Below are positions 54,544 to 64,000 of a stretch of DNA of 64,000 nt, piece after piece. Made by a program: the position numbers and the translations under genes. The stretch is taken from contig JAHLKC010000003.1 of the NCBI GenBank assembly GCA_025449115.1, positions 62,001 to 126,000 of the forward strand, read 5' to 3'. Source of the DNA: Chytridium lagenaria (lineage: Eukaryota > Chytridiomycota > Chytridiomycetes > Chytridiales > Chytridiaceae). The stretch's first letter is position 1, and each line of letters begins with the position of its first letter. Under the pieces are notes generated by a model. The model had not been told where the DNA came from, searched no databases, and saw only the letters and a program-made list of their open reading frames with translations.

Positions 54544-57500
54544 TCACTGCTGCCCAAACTTCAACAAATCCATCAAGTTCTTCTTAGTAAACGTCCCCTT
54601 TCCACGTGAAAGAAGACGCACGGTAGCACTCTTGCGAACCATAAAATTGCCGCCACCCCCCTCAGCCTGACCACTAGCACTTGGTGGAGCTCTTCCTGAT
54701 GACGCCACGACCGTGGGACCCCTTGACGTGGAATCCGCAGACGTGCGAGAATCCTTGACTTTCTGCAACTGTGCAGCAACATACGCAGCCTCTTTCATGC
54801 CCCAACTGCCTTTGCTGCTAACGTCCTGCGGTGTCTCCATGATGGTTGAGAGGTTTAGTGAAGGTCGTGAACTTCTCCGGCTTTGGTTGGACGGAGCAAA
54901 GGAAAGTGGGTTGGAGGATGGCCCCCACGTTCCAACTGTAGCCAGCACTTTTTTGGTTTCACCGTTAAGTGACGATGAAGGAATAACGGAAGTTTTGCGA
55001 CCCTTCTTCGAGATAGGGTTAGGAACACGCTGTGGCGACACTTCTTCATCCAGCCGAGACCCTATGGATGATCTTGAGCTTGAGGATCGTTCCGACGGCG
55101 TCCGAAGATGTTGTGGGAGAGATCCAGAAGGTGCTGTATCCGGGAGATGGAACGACATATCACCAGACGTATCCGCGAAAGCAGTGAACGAGAGGTCAAC
55201 GGGATTCTCGAAGTTAATTTTAAAGTCCCCTGGCTCTCCCGTACAACCTGCTCTACTTGGCATGTCGATAGAGCGAGGACGCTCCAGTGTGTCGTGGGGT
55301 GTTGGCGGCATGGATTTGTTGCATAATAGCATCATGGGGGTAACGGGCGATTGTGAGACTGGGGATTCAAACGAAGGGACAGCGGAACGACGTCTATGGG
55401 GAGGTGGGACGGGTGCGACGAGTTGTTCTTCCATTGGAGGAGGAAGCGGTTGCAAATCGTAGATGAAGTCGTCAACCTCTATAGGCTGATGAGAGGTATT
55501 TTGGCTGCTTTGGTATTTATTGAGACCGTGTTCCGGTTCTTTCCGAAGCTCAGGCCGTGATGCTGTTGATTTTAAGTCTACGATCCCTTCCGGCTGTTCT
55601 CAAGTTTACTCTAGGACGATTGTGGGACCTGGTCATGTTATTGAAGGTTTGTTGAGCATGGATCATGCTGTTATTTGATTGTTCGACATCTTCCAGGTCA
55701 GCGTGTGGCCTGTCTTGAGAGCCAGAATGCGTCATGCTGTCGGCGTAAGTGAATTGATTAGATTCTTCAAGCTCGGCGTGGCCGGAGTCAGCTACATCAT
55801 CTCTCGGGCTCTTTGGGCTGGTCTTTTTAGATTCACCGGGCGTTGGAAGAACCCCCGATGAGGACGCATTACGAAGGATAGATTCCGCATGCTTTAACAA
55901 TGTTAGTTGTGGTAAATTTGATGTTTAACCGACCTTGTACCCTGCTTCATCTTCTGGCTCTGAGCAAGCGTCAAAGTAAGCCATTATATGTGCATCATCA
56001 TCGTGCTCTACAAGTCCTTTTTGGGCAGTCGACGGTCCTGCCCAAGTATGGCGCTTTATTGCCAATGGCACCTTATCTTCATCCTCCTCCTCGTCTAACT
56101 GTCTTTCAAAAACCTGAACAATATTTGCCTGCTGAGGTTTCTCATCAACAACCTCAACAACATCTGGCTGCCGCGATTTTTCGTCAACAATCTCAACGAC
56201 ATTCGCCTGTTGAGCTTTAGCAATAACCACTCCTCCTTTTGATCTTCCGCAATATCTTTCAGCTTTGCCACAGCAAGCTCAATTAATTCCGGAACCGATA
56301 CTTGTCGAGGGAGTTTAGTAAAGGTAGGCGCTGGGGGACCCATGTCCTTTTGAGCGCGTTCTGTCCAGGAAAGTCCGGATAAAGCGACTCTCTTTGTTCG
56401 ACGGTCAACGGTAATTGTTGAAGCGGGAGTCTTGGGAATCTGCTCATCTCGTTCTTCTCGAATGGACTCGAGCATGCGTTGGTTGAAGGTGCCGTTTCTT
56501 GAGACGACTGTGCTTCGAAGTTTGCGACCAAAGTTTGACTCTCCACCTTGCAATGACTCCTCAACAACAGCAGAAGGGGTTTGCGACAGAACAGACTCAA
56601 TTATGTCGTTTGAAACCTCCTGAATGGAGCGGTCCGTCGACTCATCGCTCAGAGACGGAGGAGATACCAATGAAGATGAAGTAGATGAAGAACCCCCGCT
56701 ACCACCAAACATGTCGTCTCTCAAAGCAGGTCTAACGCGTACGGCGCTCTTCAATCTTCCCTGACGATCTCCTCTCACTGTCGCCAATGCGTCATCTTCC
56801 TGAAGTGCTTTGACTATTACACCACCATCAGCCTGTCCCTTTGCTTCGTGAATCCCAAGCGAGACTTTCTTAGCAGAGGGAAGTTGAATAACTCGAAGCG
56901 TTCCACAGTCTTCGGAATCGAGACCAGTGATATCGTCCTTTGTCACTTGACTGGCGATATCGGATTTGTTTGAACGGACAGTGGAGAATGCACCTAAATA
57001 ATATAAGAAAAACGAAAGAGAAATTCAAGTATGATAATTCAAAGCAATTAACTTACTTCCAGATATCCTTCTTGTGCTGTTTTTCCCCAATCCAAAAGCA
57101 CAAATGGCCTGGAAGCAGGTTTTAAATGTCCTCCTCATTTCATGCTCACGTTTTCGGAGCCCACTCATTAGCGCAGACGCCACCAGTTCCCTTGGAATTC
57201 GGCTATCATTATGAACAGTCTCAAGCTCATCAAGCCTAAATCGATCAAAGCGCAAAGTGGAAAACAACGTGGCCATTTCGTCATCAGTTATAGGATCCCC
57301 ACTGTTATCATGCTCATCAATGAGACCTCTGATAAGGTGAAACCCGCGAAAAGCTTTGGTGAAAGTGCTCCCTTGATTCTCTGAAGATTGGTTCATTGGC
57401 TCCGGCCCGATATCCGAGTCGGTTTCCCTCAAGTTCGTAAGAGCCTCAACGATAGCAAATGCTGCTTCTCTCCCACCAAAGCTCTTGAGCTGGCCGCACC

Positions 57501-58445
57501 GTTCCGCCCATATGCTTTCCCTCACGGCAGCATCTACGAGCTTCTCCAGGATACTTAGAGGGCTTTGAACCCTCACAGCTCTCAAGAGCGCCTCTTGCCA
57601 TTCTTCTTCTCCAAGCCGCACTTCTGTAATGTGCATAGCGGCCTCCATAATGTCAACGTCGTCCTCAAGGGCTTCCGCAAAGCCATCTCAGATTCTTCTA
57701 GTATGCTTTCGATGAAACCCTCCACTCGTGCGGTAAGCGCTGGGACTTTAAATCTTTTGGAGGTTGCCCATACACCCCAAGCCGTTTGTAAATTCAAATC
57801 TAGATCCCCGAAGTAAAACCATTCCAGAGCTAAACGAAGAGAAGGCTCATCTACCCCGCGGACCTCGAAAACCTCAAGATTACTCTTTTCGGATTTCACT
57901 GAGGCTGATGGCTGGTCAAAATCATTTAGCACTGTTTTGCTGCTGCTGCAGAGCGATTCAACGCTTTCATGGAGGGCTGGGGCTGGTGATTGGCCTTTGC
58001 CACCGTTGACCAGTGTACTTGATTTGGAGACACTTGGAGCCATTTCCATCTCTGCAAATCCTTGATGGGCATCATCATACCTCTCATCGTCGTCAGAATC
58101 GCTTGTTTGGGGGGATGGAGAACGAGCTAAAGCGACTTTGATGTTTGATGCATCTGTGGTGACTTGCGAGAAGATCTCGAAGAAGTAAGGGCTCTGAGCT
58201 GCAAGGATGACCCTGTGGACAGCGATTTCCGGTAGATGAACACCCTGTTGAACGTATTGAGGTTAGCAATAATGATCGTTGATGTAGCACGTTGCTGTCC
58301 GTACCTGAAGCGATGTGGCTGGTATGGATGTCTTTGTCTTCAAATACTTCTCCTCCTCACAAGGCTTGAGAAGGGCATCTGCGAATCTACCAGTGACAAA
58401 GAAGCGAGCAAATGGATGCACCGGAGTTGATGGCTCACCCTGCAT
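54544..58445 (-). CDS. BTB/POZ protein with long disordered tail
   Basis: Met 58445: EPSTPVHPFARFFVTGRFAD, intron about 58245-58305, then GVHLPEIAVHRVILAAQSPY then FFEIFSQVTTD: a BTB fold with the usual HR.IL...SPYF core. It continues with EVRGVDEPSLRLALEWFYFG and LNLQTAWGVWATSKRFKVPA (end of BTB plus BACK-like helices), EEEWQEALLRAVRVQSPLSI then LEKLVDAAVRESIWAERCGQ, and FSTLRFDRFRLDELETV. The rest (about 57000 to 54544) is disordered: Ser-rich (GGSGGSSSTSSSLVSPPSLS), a 13-residue tandem repeat near 56101-56215, and a Pro/Ser tail ending TFTKKNLMDLLKFGQQ. BTB-BACK proteins often act as CUL3 adaptors; that role is inferred, not shown. About four introns; frame changes near 57650, 56230, 55560. 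Roughly 1150 residues. Confidence 0.72.
56101..56215 (-). repeat. 39-bp tandem repeat encoding QQANVVEIVDEKS units
   Basis: Three degenerate 39-bp units on the coding (minus) strand give QQANVVEIVDEKS, RQPDVVEVVDEKP and QQANIVQVFER. The DNA copies have diverged mostly at third positions, so the repeat has been kept as protein. Confidence 0.8.
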
Positions 58446-59217
58446 CGTTGTTGAAGAAGTAACAATGTGCTCTATGTAGTGAGTGGACGTGGGCGGTGAC
58501 GAAGATGACCACTACGACAAAAGGAAGAGGAGGATAGTGTATAATGGCTGGAGTGCCTCCTTTTGGTCTAAAGCAGGCCGGAGTTTGAGCAGCTGGCAGC
58601 CACAGCGAACAAGTGCACCCTCTCGGACAACAGGACTTTTGCTCGTGACAAAAATTTAAGAGTTTGTCGGAGTTTGATTTTCCTTCTCCGATCAGATTGG
58701 ATTGTATCACCTGCAGCCATTCCATGAGCTCCGCTTCAGCCAGCAGGCCGTCACCCTCCGCGCATTCATTAATCACCACTTTACCTGCGTCCCTCACCGT
58801 GCTGGCATCGGAGAACATTCTTCTCCCTTTAAGCCTCGTCCAGATTTGACTACGTGGTTTATTTTGCTGGTCATTGTAAGTGCATATAAGTCGGTGCATT
58901 GCCAGGAATGATCGTCTTAAGCATGAGTTGATATCAAGCAATCACCTGTGGGAAGGATAAACCAAAAAAACAGCAAAGTGAACACTTGAAAGCTTTCACG
59001 CGCTTTCTACGTCACTTGTAGATACAATGGTGGCTGTTTTGGGACGAGGGGCCAACACCAGCAGGTGGCTGGAGACAGCGCATGTCTAGGATTTCTCCAA
59101 AAAGCAAAAGCCAAAAAATTCGAGCTCAAACGACCCAACTATCAATTGCTCAAAAGAAACACCTTTGAACACCGTCAAGAAGCGGTGCTTACAAACTGAC
59201 TGAACGAGAGCTCCATT
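58446..59217. other. Divergent intergenic region
   Basis: Lies between the BTB start and the membrane-protein start. A 168-codon minus-strand frame (58435-58941) overlaps it but is Cys/His/Pro-odd and without motif; it may be 5' UTR. Nothing else seen. Confidence 0.45.
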
Positions 59218-60572
59218 ATGGAGTATCACCCGTGTAAGTATATCATGCTTTGCCGCTTTGAAACACCTTCTGACATTGCTTCTATTGTGAAGTGCCTGGA
59301 CCATGGATTGCTGTCCTTGTACTGGGGCTACTCGCCTTGGTCGCACTCTTTTTGGCCTTGCTCCTTCGATGTCAAAAAGCTGCTTCACGGAGTAGCGCAA
59401 AAAGTATTGCACTCCGCAACGACAGGAACCTGGAGCTGGGATTGGACAAGGACGAACTGCCAAAAGGAATGGACCGTCATGTGTTCATAGAGGACGATGC
59501 TGGTCCCATCAAACCCATGGAAGAGACCTTCCTTATAGTCAATCAACAACAGAACCCTCAACCAACAACTCATGCACCTGGACCATCGCTTCGACCACCC
59601 AAACCATCTCACCTAGCACCTCCAATGGACACTCCAACGATGGAATGCACGGCATCAGCACCGCTCACACCAGGCTTCCCGTCGTCCCTCCATGAAAAAA
59701 CTCCTCGCGAAGGAGATGCATCCCGCAGAAGCGAATGCAGCAACCAAACTCGTCCTGTCACCCCCAAATCCCATCGTCGCTCCCATGCTCAACCACGGCT
59801 AGCCACCACAAAACCCCCAGCCGACAACCAGACCGCCTTAGACTCAAAGCTACGCACCCCGAAAATGAGGAGAACAAGGTCATTTGGGGGTGCGGATTCG
59901 GAGAGGAGCTATGACTGGGATTTGTGTCTACCCACGGATTCAAGGTTCAGGGATAAGATGCCGGCTAGACAGACTCCAAGTAGGGAGACTTCGGTTTGTG
60001 CTAGTCAAGCGTCAGCGTCCCAGAAAAGCTGTCCTGAACCGATGAGCTGTGTCGCATCACCTGCTGTTTTAATTCCAAAAGTGGAAGCTTTGAGCCAAAC
60101 CCTCCCACGTACATCCCCATCACGAGGTGGTGTCCTATCAAAGTCAAACACCGAAGCCACACTCGTGGCAATGGGAGTTGGGGGAGAGGATGATTCTTCA
60201 CAGCCAACCTTTCCATCTTCTGACCACGTTGAAACAGTCTGGGGTTCTCTACCAGCCCCTGGCAAGAGTGCCAACCTTGGCCGCTCAGAACCCGACGCCA
60301 CAGTACGCAACGAAGCCGTCACCTTCTTACTCAAGAGCCGCAGCTGGAGGGTACGAAAAATGAAGAGCGAGGCAAACTTGAATGTAAAGGCGGGGATGGC
60401 TGAACCCCATCCGGATGAAGAGGTGGAGATCACGACGCCGCGATGGGTGGAGGAGTATGGGGGTGGAGGGAAGAGTCCTGGAGGCGAGAGTGCTAGGACT
60501 GCTCCCAGTGTGGAGATAGAGAGGAAGGCGATTAGGATGATGGAGGACGCGATTCTGTTGTTAAAGGGTTAA
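59218..60572 (+). CDS. Single-pass membrane protein with long Ser/Pro-rich cytosolic tail
   Basis: No family recognised. The short first exon 59218-59233 (MEYHP) splices over a 59-bp intron (59234-59292, GTAAGT...AAG) in phase 1 to LPGPWIAVLVLGLLALVALF then LALLLRCQKAASR, a type-III-like signal anchor: few outside residues, a 22-residue Leu-rich helix, then positive charge. The remaining 390 residues are polar and disordered, with many S/T-P sites (TRPVTPKSHRRS, LRTPKMRRTRSFGGADSE) that look like kinase targets, RSRSWRVRKMKSEANLN-like basic helix, and a C-terminal helix (EIERKAIRMMEDAILLLKG). The frame is uninterrupted, unlike most neighbours. It could be a plasma-membrane or ER scaffold; function unknown. 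Confidence 0.72.
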
Positions 60573-60879
60573 AGAGATGAATATCTATTGATAAATATGT
60601 TTTTGTTGCATGTAGTAATTGTAGCGGCTGGAAGTTTTCCTTACATTGTTTAAGGCATAGTCATTGTTACTTGTTCTTCTGGCTTGAATTTCACTTTTAG
60701 GCTGTTGAGTTGTGGTTATTTTACAAAACCGGCTTCAGCAAAGTAATTAAAAAAGTAAAGCATCTAAGAAATAGCCATTCGACACGACAAAACTCAAACC
60801 ACAGCGACTACTGGCGGACATAATTTCCTTGCTAATTGCGCAAGGAAATATACATTGTCCTTTATTTTATGTTGCTGAA

Positions 60880-62606
60880 TTATCGATCAATTAGAGACTT
60901 CAATCTGAGAAGAGTGGCTTGCAGAAAGTAGAGATGAGAAATTTCGTCGAGAATGGGGTTGTTCAAATTGGTTCCCTGAATGTCAACAGAAAATGGTCAG
61001 TGAATATAAGTGAAGATACAGAAATTAGGATATTTAATACAAACCTGTTGCTCCATCATCCGCAACTCCTCCAAAGCAATATCCAACTTTCTACTAAGCG
61101 CATCCACAAACTTTCTGTCAACTTCCGGCACCAACTTCTTCACCTCCCCCTTACCAACCCTTCCCACCAAAAACACCAAAAAGTTGGCGGCAGCATTCAC
61201 AACCGCTCCCAAACCCACAACCCAAACCAACTCGGACGTCCCTCCCTCCATTTCATAAAGCTTGGACGTGACATCAAACACGTACTCCAGCGCATCGGCT
61301 ACAGCGTCAGCGGCGCGAGGTTGATGTGTTGATGCGAGCTTGGAAAAGCGGGTCGGGGAAATGGCATTTTTAAGAATTTGGATGGATGCCGAACGGAGGT
61401 TTGGGGTGGGAAGTGGGAGAAGGGTTTGGATGAGGTGATGGCTGAAGATGGGGTCGGGGAGGAGGTCGAGGAAGGTTTCAAGGTGGAAGAAGGAGAGTCG
61501 CGGATACGTGGAGATGGGGTGGCCGCCATACATTCAGCATAAGCCTTAAAAACGACGGAAAAGATGTAATAAAAGGAATGAGGTCCAAAGTCATGAAGGA
61601 AAGAATGACGCAAAGAAAGATAGTAAAGACGCAGCACTCTAAATACAGCAAAAAATAAATCTCGGATCAAAACTGCAAACGGGCTTCCAAAAACCTTACT
61701 CAAATCATCATACCTTTAAAATTCGCCTAAGTAATCCTCCGCCTCCACTCCCCAAACTTTCCCTGTCAAACTCCACTTCTCCACCCTATCCGTTACAAAC
61801 TTCACCACCAAAACTCCTATCATCACGCATCATCTCCCGCACACACACCCTCCTTACATGCTCCTGCAAAGCTACAAACGCGCCGCGTGCAATAAACTGC
61901 GGGGAAAGAACGCTGACGGGAAATGCTGTACGAAGAGCGTCAACGAACAGGTATAAAAGGGGAAGGAGTATAGATTTTTAGAATCTTGATCGGTTGAGGA
62001 AGCTTGGGACGTAAGAGAGGCGATAAGGTCGCCAGTATCTATCAAGTTGAAGAAAAGTTGCTAAGGTGTGTTAATATAGAAAAATAACAAAAGCAACACT
62101 CTAGAAGGAATAGCATACCGCAATCTCCCTAAAATTCTTCTCATTTTCCGACACTGATATTTCCACAGTCTCCACGTTTTTCCTTTCGGCCGACAGAGCC
62201 GTGTCTGATTCAACGTCAAACACATACTTCTTTTCAAAATCCGCCAGAAATCGGAGCATAGTTCGGGATACACTCAGAGTTGACACAACTTCGCGAGCGC
62301 GATTAAGGTATTCAGATAATTCATCTGACGTTTGAGCCTGTGTAAACATAATCAGCATAGAGCTTACAGTCAAAGTTTCTTACCTCCATTTCAAGACGTA
62401 TGGAAGATAATAAATTTAGGTATGTTTTGATGAGGTTTAAAACATCTAAGTCGAGTCTACTTAAAATTCCATAAACATGAGCGTATGCTGAAGTAATACT
62501 CAACTGCTGGAATAAGGGTTCCTCTCCATTCTCACTCCGAGCGTGCTCGAAAAAGTCTATGGCTTTTTTTCAGCGTCTCTATGGAGTTTTGAAGAAAGGG
62601 ATCCAT
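60880..62606 (-). CDS. Conserved-looking helical protein, function unknown
   Basis: Met 62606: MDPFLQNSIETLKK, then (one base off in an A7 run) AIDFFEHARSENGEEPLFQQ, LSITSAYAHVYGILSRLDLD then VLNLIKTYLNLLSSIRLEME. Intron about 62338-62383. Then AQTSDELSEYLNRAREVVST, LADFEKKYVFDVESD, an intron, NLIDTGDLIASLTSQASS, ALRTAFPVSVLSPQFIARGA then FVALQEHVRRVCVREMMRDD, KFVTDRVEKWSLTGKVWGVE then AEDYLGEFLK, an intron, GGHPISTYPRLSFFHLETFL, KLASTHQPRAADAVADALEY, LDIALEELRMMEQQ, intron 60980-61045, and GTNLNNPILDEISHLYFLQA then TLLRLKSLIDR (stop 60880). All-helical, about 480 residues; it resembles tethering or armadillo-like trafficking proteins but I cannot name it. Coding strand is C-rich early and G-rich late in the 61.0-61.5 kb exon. 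Confidence 0.6.
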
Positions 62607-62773
62607 TTTTGAAGATTTTATTCTTTTTAAACTTTATCATAAAAAACAGTAAGAATTTAAGATAAATGGAAAGAAGTTGCCACGTTAAGAAACCAACTCC
62701 GTAGATAAATTATTAAAACCCACCTTCCACCATACATCTCGCAAACCTTACTACCATCCAAAACTCCTCCCTT

Positions 62774-63100
62774 CTACCTCCACCTCCTCCCCACACATAC
62801 CAAACCTTTTCCCCCGCAAACAAAAAACCTCTCTCGCCGGTGCACCCCTCTCAACAACCTCAACAACTCGATCCACATCCTCACAGCATCCGCTCGATTT
62901 AAGACAATATCGACTATATCCCATCCATGATGAAGAAGTCGAGTGGGGCCTTGAAGCGGGTCGAGGAGGTATGCGATGAGATCTGCTGGAAGGGCTGTCA
63001 GCATAGGAGGGAAGTCATCAAGCATGGCTATTGAGAAATTTGTTGGAATTTGGACCGAACATGATGAACAAACAGTATCAGAGCTATGCGGATAAGACAA
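62774..63100 (-). CDS. Possible small hypothetical protein
   Basis: A 108-codon frame with helical content (LTALPADLIAYLLDPLQGPT then RLLHHGWDIVDIVLNRADAV then RMWIELLRLLRG) and a Gly/Arg tail. A hydrophobic leader in another frame (MPLLCLIRIALILFVHHVRS near 63100) could precede it after one shift. No family recognised. Confidence 0.35.
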   Translation of the reverse strand: MSYPHSSDTVCSSCSVQIPTNFSIAMLDDFPPMLTALPADLIAYLLDPLQGPTRLLHHGWDIVDIVLNRADAVRMWIELLRLLRGVHRRERFFVCGGKGLVCVGRRWR

Positions 63101-63137
63101 AGAAGAGGCATAAGGTGGGTAGCAGAGTTGAGGGTTG

Positions 63138-63700
63138 ATGTGTATGGAGGATGTTGGCGGAAAGGATTGGGCCCGGAGATCGATGGGTTGGAATGATGAT
63201 ACTGCGGAGTCGGCAAAAAAAACTAAGGCCAGATATTTCTTAAAAAACCTCAGTCGTCCTCCAAGCCCTCCTCAAGCCATAGAAGTTCATCTCAATATGA
63301 AACACCAGTGTCTACAGGTAAGCATGGACAACGTCTGGGGAGGATTTCATTAACCTAACGATGCTTTATTTAAAAAGATCCAGACTTCTCAAACGTCAAC
63401 TTTGTCGCCCTTGGAAGATATAAGCGAAACCATGATATGATGAGCGAGATACTTGGCTTTGCTCCGTTAGGTAAGTCCCTCTATTATCCCACGTTTATCT
63501 TTATCTTCCATTCTAATCGCCTTCTTACGGAATTTTGTTTATGAATTTTCAGCTCCGTTGAAGAAGGAGAAGCGATTTATCAAATATACTCAAGCGACAT
63601 TGATAGTCTCCAAGCAGAGATCGAGGCCGTTAAAGCCGAGCACGAGAAAAGAATGGCATCCCCCAACTCCGACAATGCTGATACCGAAACCACACTGTAA
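63138..63700 (+). CDS. Small protein with NFVALGRYKRNH motif, function unknown
   Basis: A three-exon gene. The first exon (from about 63138) ends in a Ser-rich stretch (QSSSKPSSSHRSSSQYETPV then ST) in the frame that fits the splice; intron about 63317-63378. The second exon gives DPDFSNVNFVALGRYKRNHD then MMSEILGFAPLG, intron about 63471-63551, and the third SVEEGEAIYQIYSSDIDSLQ then AEIEAVKAEHEKRMASPN ending at 63700. The aromatic/basic motif followed by a coiled coil looks conserved, but I cannot place it. A run of A8 near 63212 and A6 near 63243 probably hides a shift that links the first Met to the Ser-rich frame. Convergent with the RPA49-like gene. Confidence 0.5.
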
Positions 63701-63809
63701 TCATAATATACCAGAACTAGCTTCCAGCAATGTATATAATAAAAAGAAACCCAACACAAAAAGCATACGCAATCAACGCTTCACATTCCCTCATAAATCA
63801 ACTCTATTA

Positions 63810-64000
63810 TCAATACAAACTCCGCGTCGGGAACTTTAACGGCACGCTCAGCACCGCCTTCCTCTCCGTTCCCCCATCTGCCTTCACAGATTCAACCCTA
63901 CACCCAAGCTCCCTACACATACTCCCAACCTTAGTAACAGGAACACCCAGCACCGCCGCCATCCCATTCACATCCATCTTATAACCCTCAATCTTGAGCG
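63810..64000 (-). CDS. C-terminus of RNA polymerase I subunit RPA49-like protein (partial)
   Basis: Only the last 62 codons are in the window (stop at 63810). The sequence LKIEGYKMDVNGMAAVLGVP then VTKVGSMCRELGCRVESV matches the tandem winged-helix end of RPA49 (pattern L.IDGY..D...LA.DL.....K......ELGC), followed by LSVPLKFPTRSLY. RPA49 with RPA34 stimulates Pol I elongation in the nucleolus. The match is short, so the assignment is tentative; the rest lies beyond 64000. Confidence 0.6.
   Translation of the reverse strand, partial: LKIEGYKMDVNGMAAVLGVPVTKVGSMCRELGCRVESVKADGGTERKAVLSVPLKFPTRSLY

Noticed and set aside
54713..55462. 249-codon plus-strand open frame
   Set aside because: It lies exactly opposite the Ser/Pro-rich BTB exon, whose composition keeps the opposite strand open; no motif or start context.
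58435..58941. 168-codon minus-strand open frame upstream of the BTB gene
   Set aside because: No domain, odd Cys/His/Pro composition, overlaps the BTB first codons in another frame; best read as 5' UTR.

Overview
The window reads as nuclear DNA of a fungus, probably an early-diverging (zoosporic or chytrid-like) lineage. Genes are densely packed on both strands. Introns are short (about 43 to 130 bp) with GTAAGT-like donors and TAG/CAG/AAG acceptors. The gene set is eukaryotic and fungus-compatible: hybrid histidine kinase, NOT4, STE14-type methyltransferase, UFD2, AAR2, RED/IK and a DUF3684 ATPase. A TRIC cation channel and a POMGNT2-like glycosyltransferase argue against an ordinary yeast or filamentous ascomycete. 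The lineage call is inference; no rRNA or marker gene is present.

Layout: 2-2166 PAS/histidine kinase/receiver protein (5' end cut by the window edge); 2397-3595 TRIC channel; 4320-4881 small coiled-coil protein; 4.9-6.8 kb a gene-poor, repeat-bearing stretch with a 31-bp tandem repeat carrying ACGCGT; 6912-7711 secreted GPI-anchored Cys-rich protein; 8387-10772 peroxisomal-type ABCD half transporter; 11771-12931 DUF1295 membrane protein; 13920-16204 mitochondrial PPR protein; 16414-18285 coiled-coil protein; 18347-21659 NOT4; 22023-22890 ICMT; 22968-24344 AAR2; 24787-25558 NDUFAF3; 25594-27631 two tandem histidine phosphatases; 27838-29108 Sel1-repeat protein; 29355-30084 dephospho-CoA kinase; 30138-30694 dUTPase; 30775-34819 UFD2; 34867-36274 RCC1-like; 36300-37148 GDSL esterase (IAH1-like); 37348-39765 POMGNT2-like GT61; 39812-45626 DUF3684; 45729-46634 octanoyltransferase; 46688-48434 unknown; 48512-50303 RED/IK; 50343-52394 amino-acid permease; 52479-53485 unknown; 54544-58445 BTB protein; 59218-60572 single-pass membrane protein; 60880-62606 unknown; 63138-63700 unknown; 63810-64000 RPA49-like C-terminus.

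The genes do not form one pathway. They are housekeeping functions: splicing (AAR2, RED), mRNA decay and transcription (NOT4, RPA49), ubiquitin (UFD2), mitochondria (PPR, NDUFAF3, LipB, DPCK), nucleotide hygiene (dUTPase), lipid and peroxisome (ABCD, ICMT) and signalling. Many neighbours are head-to-head with 50 to 450 bp between starts, which suggests shared promoters.

Two window-wide observations matter most. (1) Nearly every recognisable gene carries one or more single-base frameshifts across which the conserved protein continues in another frame, usually at a homopolymer. Uncorrected consensus errors are the simplest explanation, so exon coordinates and lengths here are approximate. (2) Several genes, on both strands, flip within one exon from an extremely C-rich to an extremely G-rich coding strand toward the 3' end (for example 31 C/3 G in one 60-base line and 29 G/4 C in another of the TRIC gene). 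I know of no simple coding explanation. I did not find a convincing new multi-gene system (no CRISPR, phage, defence or biosynthetic cluster).
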